A stretch of DNA of 47,095 nt, taken from positions 1-47,095 of the forward strand of contig VGXV01000028.1 of the NCBI GenBank assembly GCA_016873165.1, in the 5' to 3' direction. A program made the position numbers and the translations under genes. Positions 40,981 through 47,095 of the stretch are shown in pieces. The notes below the pieces were generated by a model. It was not told the DNA's origin and made no database searches. It saw only the letters and a list, made by a program, of their open reading frames with translations. How positions within the stretch are numbered: position 1 is the first letter of the stretch; each line of letters begins with the position of its first letter. Source of the DNA: Planctomycetota bacterium. Its GTDB lineage: Bacteria > Planctomycetota > Brocadiia > Brocadiales > Brocadiaceae.

Positions 40981-42348
40981 ATGAGTAACAAGATTTTAAT
41001 TGTCGATGATGAAAAACTAATGCGTATTTCATTGGAAAGTCAGTTAAAAAAAGAGGGGTATGATGTAAGTTCGGTTGACAACGCTCATGACGGATTACAT
41101 CTGATAAAGGCGGAAGAGTTCGATGTAGTGGTGACGGATTTAAGATTGCCAAACATGAGCGGCATGGAACTTTTGAAAGAAATCAAAAATTACAATCAGG
41201 ATATTATTGTCGTAATCATGACCGCGTACGGAACCCTTGAAAGCGCGGTTGCGGCCACAAAAGAAGGCGCATATGACTACATCGCAAAACCCTTTTCCAC
41301 CGACGAATTAATTATTAAATTACAAAGAGCGCTCCAGCACAAAAACACCACTGCGGAAGTAAACCGCCTGAGGAAAGAAATACAATCCGAATTTGAGTTT
41401 CACAATATCGTCGGGAACAGTTCCGCTATGAAAAAACTTATTGAAACGGTAAAAGAAATATCCGACAGAGATGCCACTGTTCTCATACAGGGAGAAAGCG
41501 GCACCGGAAAGGAAAAAATCGCGGGAGCCATACATTATCATAGCAACAGAAAAATGGGGCCCTTTATTCGGGTAAGCTGCGCCGCTTTAAACCGGGAAAT
41601 ACTGGAAAGCGAACTTTTCGGACACGAAAAAGGCGCCTTTACCGGCGCGGTAAAGACACGACGCGGAAGATTTGAACTCGCAAACGGCGGCTCTATCTTT
41701 CTCGATGATGTGGACGACATTCCTCTGGATATGCAGGTAAAATTGCTGCGCGTAATCCAGGAAAGGACATTTGAAAGGGTTGGAGGAGAAAAAACCCTCT
41801 CCATCAACGTAAGAATCATCTGCGCCACCAAAAAAGATCTCCTGCAACTGGTAAAAAAAGGCGAGTTCAGGGAAGATTTGTTCTACCGGCTCAATGTAGT
41901 GCCGATTACTATTCCCCCCCTTCGTGAAAGGAAAGACGATATCCCGCTCTTAATCAGCCATTTTCTTAAGAAATTTGTATCCAGACACGAAGACGCCCTG
42001 CCTGAGGTTTCTCCGGACGCCCTAAATGTCTTAATGGAATATAACTGGCCGGGAAACGTGAGAGAATTTGAAAATGTAATTGAACATGCCGTTGCGTTTT
42101 CACAATCTCAGGGCATCACCCTTGAAATACTTCCCGATTATCTCAAAAGGGTTGAAATCCACAAAAAACTCATTTCTATGGATTTATCTAACACTCAGAC
42201 AATTCAACTGCACGAAGTCCTCACAGATGTTGAAAAAAGACTTATCGAATGGGCGCATCAGAAAACAAATGGCAATCAGGTGAAGATGGCGGAAATACTC
42301 GGCATTCCAAGAACAACGCTCCGCAACAGATTAGTCCGGTTAAAATAA
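40981..42348 (+). CDS. NtrC-family sigma54-dependent response regulator
   Basis: The 455 residues comprise a receiver (NKILIVDDEKLMRISLESQL, Asp in VVVTDLRLPNMSG, Lys in YIAKPF), an AAA+ domain, and a Fis-type HTH (NGNQVKMAEILGIPRTTLRN). The AAA+ domain has Walker A GESGTGKE and the sigma54-contact loop ESELFGHEKGAFTGA. It also has GGSIFLDDVDDIP (Walker B with Asp where Glu is usual) and FREDLFYRLNVVPITIPPLR. It should activate sigma54 promoters when phosphorylated by the kinase just upstream. I see no clear -24/-12 site beside the pair, so its targets are elsewhere. Confidence 0.95.
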   Translation: MSNKILIVDDEKLMRISLESQLKKEGYDVSSVDNAHDGLHLIKAEEFDVVVTDLRLPNMSGMELLKEIKNYNQDIIVVIMTAYGTLESAVAATKEGAYDYIAKPFSTDELIIKLQRALQHKNTTAEVNRLRKEIQSEFEFHNIVGNSSAMKKLIETVKEISDRDATVLIQGESGTGKEKIAGAIHYHSNRKMGPFIRVSCAALNREILESELFGHEKGAFTGAVKTRRGRFELANGGSIFLDDVDDIPLDMQVKLLRVIQERTFERVGGEKTLSINVRIICATKKDLLQLVKKGEFREDLFYRLNVVPITIPPLRERKDDIPLLISHFLKKFVSRHEDALPEVSPDALNVLMEYNWPGNVREFENVIEHAVAFSQSQGITLEILPDYLKRVEIHKKLISMDLSNTQTIQLHEVLTDVEKRLIEWAHQKTNGNQVKMAEILGIPRTTLRNRLVRLK

Positions 42349-42403
42349 TGCAGATCTTAATCCAATTCCCTGCGGTTGCAACCGGGAATGCTCCCGCAGA
42401 TTC

Positions 42404-43414
42404 TTAATATACCTCAAGTGAGATGGAGGTTATTTCAGGAAATTGTTCCCGGATTGCCCTTTCCAATCTATTGATTTCATTGCCAACCACCCTTACCGTT
42501 CTTTCTATGGTGTCAACAAGTATAGGCAAAGGTTCTTCTCCCTGCCGGATGAGATCGGCGTCGGACTCTACTTGTTTTCTGTCAAACATGATTCCTCCGT
42601 GAAATTCTATCTCTGCGGTAAGTTTTACCTGGTTTGGGCCGAGGATTTGCGTTTTGAGACTGATTACTTTTTCCACAGACGGGTACACCTCGATATAATG
42701 CCGGATATCATTTTCCTTTGTTTCACTTACTGCCATCCCGATGAGCAAACGGCCATTCACGAAGGCAAGCAGCACTGCCATGATTCCCAGCAATATGCCG
42801 ATAACGATGGAAGCAATAGCATCAGGGACAGGACTTTGATAGAGATGCGAAAGCCACAATCCTGCAAGAGCGGTGATAACGCCAAGTACGGCAATGGAAT
42901 CTTCAAGCAACACCGCCACAATGGTGGGATCATCGCCGGATAAAATAATATTTTTCAACGAGCGCCTGCCTTGTTTCTTTTTTATCTTTTTATACGCAAT
43001 AAGGAGCACATAGCCTTCGACAAAAAAAGACAGAGTAAGGATGGTAATAGGCAGCCAATATAATTTGGGAAGAAGCGTTTCGTGGAATTTGAAAAGCGAA
43101 CCGACGCCGTGATACGTCGTCACCCCAAACCCGATAAAGAATATTCCTACTGCTGAAATCAGATTCCACAGATACCGGGAAGCGCTTTGCCCCCAGGGAA
43201 ATTCACGGCTTGGACCACCGCGGCTATGTTGGATGCCGATATAGAGCAATCCCTGATTTGCCGTATCGGCAAATGAGTGAATAGCCTCCGCCAGCATTGA
43301 CGGGCTTCCGCTTATGAGCCATCCGAACAATTTGGCGATGGTAAGAAGTAAATTTCCACAAATAGCTGAAAGAACGACTACAATGGAATCATCCTTTGCC
43401 TGTTTCACGAACAA
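42404..43414 (-). CDS. Cation diffusion facilitator (CDF) family transporter, ZnT9-like
   Basis: The 336-residue efflux protein has six membrane helices: the metal site HSFAD in helix 2 (LAEAIHSFADTANQGLLYIG), and in helix 5 LLEDSIAVLGVITALAGLWL, with Glu-Asp in place of the usual His-x3-Asp, which marks the SLC30A9-like subgroup. The C-terminal cytoplasmic domain (ISLKTQILGPNQVKLTAEIE) and a final helix IGNEINRLERAIREQFPEI-like stretch match the family. Substrate (Zn, Mn, Co) cannot be set by eye. It converges with the NtrC gene, with 55 bases between the stops. Confidence 0.88.
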   Translation of the reverse strand: MFVKQAKDDSIVVVLSAICGNLLLTIAKLFGWLISGSPSMLAEAIHSFADTANQGLLYIGIQHSRGGPSREFPWGQSASRYLWNLISAVGIFFIGFGVTTYHGVGSLFKFHETLLPKLYWLPITILTLSFFVEGYVLLIAYKKIKKKQGRRSLKNIILSGDDPTIVAVLLEDSIAVLGVITALAGLWLSHLYQSPVPDAIASIVIGILLGIMAVLLAFVNGRLLIGMAVSETKENDIRHYIEVYPSVEKVISLKTQILGPNQVKLTAEIEFHGGIMFDRKQVESDADLIRQGEEPLPILVDTIERTVRVVGNEINRLERAIREQFPEITSISLEVY

Positions 43415-43602
43415 TATTCTCTCTGACCAAAAAAAATTATTATTACTTTTACGAATTTTCTTAACATGATAACATATTTTTCCGTTATTTGTGGAAATAT
43501 TTTACTTTGGGTATATGGCGTGTGCTCTCCGGTAAAAAATACCAGGGGGGGATGAAAAGACAGGGCAATAATTTTGCAAATGGATAACGACGGCAGGAAA
43601 AT

Positions 43603-43953
43603 TTAATTTTCCGGCATTAACAGTTCTTCCTGATCCTGTTTTATATCCATTATTACCAGTTCTATGTACATCGTTTCATTCATTTTTAAAATTATATCAT
43701 TTGTTTGGGTTTGGTAGCCTTTCTTTTCATAGCAGAGTGTATACGTGCCAACTACTAGTGAAAGTGAATAATGGCCGCTGCCGGAAGATTTTACCGCATA
43801 CTTTTTTGTAGCATCGTGTGTAGATATTTTAACATCCGGAAGGGCTCTTTTATCTGTATCGTAGACATATCCGTAAATGTCACCGGCGGTCAGTACTTTG
43901 GCAAAACTGCATGTAAATAAACACAATGCCGCTGTTAATAACATTTTTTTCAT
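43603..43953 (-). CDS. Small exported carboxypeptidase-regulatory-like (Ig-fold) protein
   Basis: From the ATG at 43953 (Shine-Dalgarno AGAGGAA) the 116 residues have a signal peptide (MKKMLLTAALCLFTCSFAKV, cleaved before GDIYG). One carboxypeptidase-regulatory-like beta-sandwich follows: IYGYVYDTDKRALPDVKIST, SGSGHYSLSLVVGTYTLCYE, KKGYQTQTNDIILKMNET. Such domains bind carbohydrates or other proteins at the cell surface; no enzyme is attached. It ends in an acidic tail. A longer start at 44013 (20 residues more) is possible but does not look like a signal. It is monocistronic. Confidence 0.75.
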   Translation of the reverse strand: MKKMLLTAALCLFTCSFAKVLTAGDIYGYVYDTDKRALPDVKISTHDATKKYAVKSSGSGHYSLSLVVGTYTLCYEKKGYQTQTNDIILKMNETMYIELVIMDIKQDQEELLMPEN

Positions 43954-44013
43954 GGTGTAAATTCCTCTATTAAGGTTATGGATTGATTTCCAATAATTGT
44001 TTTTCTTGACCAT

Positions 44014-44415
44014 TTACCCTTTATACAGGGAAATCAATCCTGTTCTCTTCAAGTGTTTTGCCAAAAGTATCACCTCCCGGGTAAAGTTCCCGACAGTATG
44101 GAGGAAATCATAGCAAGGGCTTTCTTGAAGAATTAGGAAGGATAAAGCTCCTTTTGTAAGGGGGTATTAAGATGTCTTCCAGGATCAATTCGCAAGAAAG
44201 GAACCGAAGATAAAAAAAGTCTAGCACATATGGCATGTTAACGCAAGCGCCATATTTATTACTACGAAAAAAGGGGAGAACCGCAGTATATCAAAGGAAT
44301 TAATTAGTAACGTTTCTGTAGATATTGGAAAGAAAAGTAGCTGGTAATGCCATTTTCTGAGAGAGGGAACAAGGGGTTTTGTCTTCGTGCAGGATAAATT
44401 TTTTTAAAAAGCCAT
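44014..44415. other. Intergenic region with a possible leader reading frame
   Basis: On the minus strand a strong Shine-Dalgarno-like GGGAGGTGAT (44079-44070) precedes a TTG that opens a 16-codon frame whose stop TAA (44016-44014) touches the ATG at 44013 of the longer form of the next gene, in the same frame. It may be chance or a mutated longer start. Nothing recognisable is seen in the rest of the region. Confidence 0.25.
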
Positions 44416-44892
44416 TCATTTGATCCATCGGGAAATCAGGTCTCCTGCATAATGAGTGAGTGACACGACAACGGCGACAATGAGCAAGTGTTCAAAAATC
44501 ACTTTCAGGGGGTTATTGTTTTGCGATTTGGCAATAATATAACTGAGCAATGTCACGGTCATGAACCCCCATCCCAGGCTGATAACAATGGCTATAGAAA
44601 GGTCAAACAAGAGAACGGGTAGTATAAAAGTCAGCGCAAATAACATTTTTGTAAAAAAAGTAGTAAACGTTGCAACCCAAATTTGTAATGTGGTGTGCTC
44701 ATTTTCCGATTCTTCCGAAATGTGTATTCCAAGCGCGTCAGAGAAAGAATCCGCTATGGCTATGGTAAGTATGCCGCCAAGGACAACCATTTTTGAATGT
44801 GTGCCGGAATGCAGGCCGACCATAAGCCCTAATGTGGTAATTGTGCCTGATGTTAATCCAAAAAAAATACCTGTTTGGAGTGATTTTTTCAT
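44416..44892 (-). CDS. VIT1/CCC1-like small membrane transporter
   Basis: The 158 residues contain four to five membrane helices and the VIT-family pattern: TGIFFGLTSGTITTLGLMVG at the start, and the conserved cytoplasmic turn ADSFSDALGIHISEESENEH. Family members move Fe2+ or Mn2+ into storage compartments or out of the cytoplasm. Compared with typical 220-240-residue members it lacks the metal-binding cytoplasmic insert, so it belongs to the short bacterial type. It stands alone with about 480 bases to the next gene on its left. Confidence 0.75.
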   Translation of the reverse strand: MKKSLQTGIFFGLTSGTITTLGLMVGLHSGTHSKMVVLGGILTIAIADSFSDALGIHISEESENEHTTLQIWVATFTTFFTKMLFALTFILPVLLFDLSIAIVISLGWGFMTVTLLSYIIAKSQNNNPLKVIFEHLLIVAVVVSLTHYAGDLISRWIK

Positions 44893-45245
44893 AGTTAATT
44901 TTACGTTAGGATCATACCTTTTCCTTAGTTGTTACCAAGGACAAAGATTTGCCAAGGACATAATCTTTTTTAAAGGATACATGGTTAATTTTTTCTTCAA
45001 AAGATAAAAACGTATAATATTGTATGACATTATAAAAGAGAAGGATTGCTTTGCAATAAAATTTGCAGGGAAGGGGTTAACGATGACGAAACTGTCACCC
45101 CCTGAGCGGAGTCGAAGGGTTGTGTTTCTGAGTAAAGCTTATTTGATATTCCGAGAACCAGATTTGTTTGTTTATAATTGGCCTGGCAACCATCATAATG
45201 TTCTGGCGGGATTCAGCAGATGTTAGGGTTGAACCGGTAAAAGGA
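44893..45245. other. Intergenic region, dispersed repeat, no gene
   Basis: The 350 bases between the VIT-like gene and the flagellin contain CCTGAGCGGAGTCGAAGGG (45101-45119), a repeat type also recognisable at about 31160-31190. The 68-codon plus frame (45020-45226) crosses the repeat, has no Shine-Dalgarno and shows no family features; I do not call it. Confidence 0.5.
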
Positions 45246-46440
45246 CTACCTTTGCATTAAAGAAAGTATGGATTGTGGCGAGATGTTTGCCTGCGCAAGC
45301 ATTGCAGTGGAGATTTGCTGTAATATCTGCAACTTTGTGGCCTCTAATTGTTCATATGCCATATCGGCGTCTTCAATACGGCTGCGTGCGGCCTCCGTAT
45401 TTACCATCGCAACGGTCAGGCTGTTTTCCTGATAGGTAAGGCGGTTTACGGCAGAACCGATATAACTCAGGGCGCCTGAGTAGTTGTTGATACACTGGGA
45501 CCACCACCACTTGAAACCGGAGAGGAACTCGTTATAGTGCCGGAACCTGTATAGATTATATTTGTAGATATCTTTATTCCATCCGACCAAACATTTCCCC
45601 ATCCTCCTTCTTCATCCCAAACGAGAAAAGCTTTTGTGTACGTTAGTGTAAATTTATCAGAAGTACTGTCATAACTAATGCTCACGCCATGAAGACCTGT
45701 TTGATTGTTTATTTCGTCCATCCAACTTTGTACTGATTAGCGGTACGGTTAGCGTTATACGGATTACGGCGAGAGGGTATTATCTCATCGAGGACTGCCA
45801 TCCCATCAAGAATTGTATTTTCAAATCCTGCCTCAATAAATGTTTTTGATAAGTCCAATCCACTCCCTAACCCTAAACTCGATACCGAGAATCCTGTATT
45901 TCCCGTTGCAAAACTCACATTATTCGAATTGAACATATCAAATTTCATGATATTGTCAGAACTGCTCTCCGCCACGATCTGAAGGTTAAGGGCGGAAGAA
46001 CTGTCGCCCGCAGTTTTAGTGCCGTTCAACAAATTCTGCCCGTTCCATTCCGCAGAATTTACTTCAGCATCAATTTGTTCAGTGAGTTTCTTGATTTCGG
46101 CATTAATGGCGTTTCGTTCCGCTGTTCCCAGTGAATCATCGGCCCCTTGGGTGGCCTTCTGTTTTATTCTGGTGACGATATCAAGGATGTTATTGAGGTG
46201 ACCTTCTGCAACCGACATCAGGTTTTTTGCATTGCCGATGTTGCTTATTGACTGACTCAAACTCTTCGAACGGACATTCAGCTTCTTTGCAATGGATAAG
46301 CCCGCGGCGTCGTCTGCTGCCTGATTGATCCGTTTTCCCGTTGCAAGCCTCAACTCTGAAACGCTTAAAGAGTTGCGAACACTTTCCTGAGAGCGCAGTG
46401 CATTTAATGCGGTAATGTTGGTATTAATGCGGGTGCTCAT
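45246..46440 (-). pseudogene. Flagellin, interrupted by two frameshifts
   Basis: The N-terminal frame (46440-45709) starts MSTRINTNITALNALRSQES and has ELRLATGKRINQAADDAAGL, then NILDIVTRIKQKATQGADDS, the conserved D0/D1 of flagellin. A different frame carries the middle part (SWMDEINNQTGLHGVSISYD). A third frame carries the C-terminal D1/D0 (ALSYIGSAVNRLTYQENSLT, TEAARSRIEDADMAYEQLEA, NISPQSILSLMQR). Both shifts behave as loss of one base, near 45727-45735 and 45500-45520; without them a 398-residue flagellin results. The conserved ends are otherwise unharmed, so either the mutations are recent or these are sequence errors in short repeats (GGTGGTGGT lies at the second). The sigma28 promoter is intact. 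Confidence 0.85.
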
Positions 46441-46492
46441 AAAATATTATTATGAACAAAAAAAACTATGAAATACACCTTGCCCGAATAAT

Positions 46493-46519
46493 ATTTCGGC
46501 AAAGCGAGAAAAAACTTTA
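46493..46519 (-). promoter_or_regulatory. Sigma28 (FliA) promoter of the flagellin gene
   Basis: The minus strand reads TAAAGTTT (46519-46512), an 11-base spacer and GCCGAAAT (46500-46493). The consensus is TAAAGTTT-N11-GCCGATAA, so the first box and spacing match exactly and only the last bases differ. It lies 52 bases upstream of the ATG. Confidence 0.88.
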
Positions 46520-46584
46520 AAAATTCTTTTAAAAAATTTACTTTAATCACACATAAGGTAATGTAATTATCAAAAACTAATGAG

Positions 46585-46723
46585 AATTTAGTTTTTTGAA
46601 AAAGATATTTATATGGCGACTGTTATATAACGGAAGAAAATATTTTTTCCTGTAGTGGCAAGGCGTGCCTTGCCACTACAAATCATATCCATTATAGGCG
46701 GATTTTTTTCAAAAAACTAAATT
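46585..46723. repeat. MITE-like element with 19-bp terminal inverted repeats
   Basis: Bases 46585-46603 (AATTTAGTTTTTTGAAAAA) are the exact reverse complement of 46705-46723. Between them is a second palindrome, TGTAGTGGCAAGGC/GCCTTGCCACTACA (46651-46680, 14-bp stem, 2-base loop), of a type common in dispersed repeats. The element is 139 bp long, contains no gene and sits upstream of the flagellin promoter. Confidence 0.75.
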
Positions 46724-46956
46724 GTTACAAAAACTATTGTTCTGTAGCGCAACCATAATGCCAATTCATATTGCCGTAGAATGAGCCGGTTGAGATGCAA
46801 TCATAACTCTTTGTGTTATGGATAATTATATAATCATTATACTGAAGTGAAGAACACACATTTTGTTGAACCTGCGTTTTCAACTCTTTTCAAAATTTGC
46901 CAAATTTCCTTCGCAAATCATCTGTGTATTGTATAACATTACTTTGTTAAAAAAAA

Positions 46957-47094
46957 TTAAGCGGCGAGTTTTTTCTTAAGCCGAGCGGATTTAATTTTAA
47001 AATATTTCTGAGAAAGTTTTTCGTTCTTTGATAAAGCATGTGTAGATGAGAATTCCAAAAGAGAATTAATTGCCTTCTTGAATTCATTAAAGGT
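46957..47094 (-). CDS. 3' end of an unidentified ORF (runs off the window)
   Basis: The minus strand is open from the window edge to a TAA at 46957 and reads NEFKKAINSLLEFSSTHALS, then KNEKLSQKYFKIKSARLKKK and LAA. The 45 residues are Lys-rich and helical in pattern; no family is recognisable. With only this fragment, coding status is uncertain. The 230 bases to its left (46724-46956) hold no gene. Confidence 0.4.
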   Translation of the reverse strand, partial: TFNEFKKAINSLLEFSSTHALSKNEKLSQKYFKIKSARLKKKLAA

Positions 47095-47095
47095 T

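Noticed and set aside
45020-45226. 68-codon plus-strand frame before the flagellin gene
   Set aside because: It includes a dispersed intergenic repeat, lacks a ribosome-binding site and is not conserved-looking.

Overview
ORGANISM. The window looks like a Gram-negative (diderm) bacterium of moderate-to-low GC content, most plausibly a member of the PVC superphylum, perhaps an anammox-type planctomycete (Brocadiales). The argument is indirect. There is a LolC/E permease, a secretin and a flagellin (diderm), an eight-haem lipoprotein cytochrome, and a type IV pilus-like cluster whose order (PilM-PilN fusion, PilO-like, PilP-like, TPR-secretin) matches the Amuc_1101-1100-1099-1098 arrangement known from Akkermansia. 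No rRNA is present, so the taxonomy is inference.

LAYOUT. 1-1076 (minus strand): tRNA-Thr(TGT), Tyr(GTA), Gly(TCC), Thr(GGT) and the start of tuf, the same order as the E. coli thrU-tyrU-glyT-thrT-tufB operon. 1154-6479: housekeeping genes (aroC; lolC/E; a DnaJ-TPR protein, purC and an inositol-phosphatase-family gene behind a good sigma70 promoter). 6552-9900: an accessory island that I read as a fossil integron. It has an internally deleted IntI-like integrase, a cassette-like serine protease plus small membrane protein ending in the left half of an attC site, a Y1/REP-type transposase element with 25-bp perfect inverted repeats inserted there, and another cassette-like gene. 9929-13391: a small secreted protein, a perfect 43-bp inverted repeat, a cysteine-rich ORF and comEC. 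13467-16684: a chrB-type gene, an octahaem lipoprotein cytochrome and a beta-barrel-like protein, probably one operon.

16888-31051: a long envelope/pilus gene block headed by two tandem cyclic-di-GMP-I (GEMM) riboswitches, each followed by a strong intrinsic terminator whose 5' arm is complementary to the aptamer's own P3 strand. Behind them lie an HTH protein, an ExeA-like ATPase, a TPR protein, a CvpA-family protein, miaA, PilMN, PilO-like, PilP-like, secretin and four prepilin-like genes. A third GEMM riboswitch with a terminator, on the minus strand (32124-31931), precedes a peptidoglycan amidase that faces the pilus block. The simplest reading is that c-di-GMP coordinates pilus assembly with cell-wall remodelling.

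32252-38134 (minus): a polyferredoxin membrane protein and a Tat-exported DUF362 protein (translationally coupled), a UPF0158-like protein and response regulator, and a PQQ-type beta-propeller protein. 38310-38462 is a palindromic intergenic repeat. 38617-42348: an NtrB/NtrC-type histidine kinase and sigma54 activator pair. 42404-44892 (minus): a CDF cation transporter, a small secreted carboxypeptidase-regulatory-like protein and a VIT1/CCC1-like membrane protein. 45246-46519 (minus): a flagellin gene broken by two frameshifts but still carrying a near-perfect sigma28 promoter. A MITE-like element and the 3' end of an unidentified ORF close the window.
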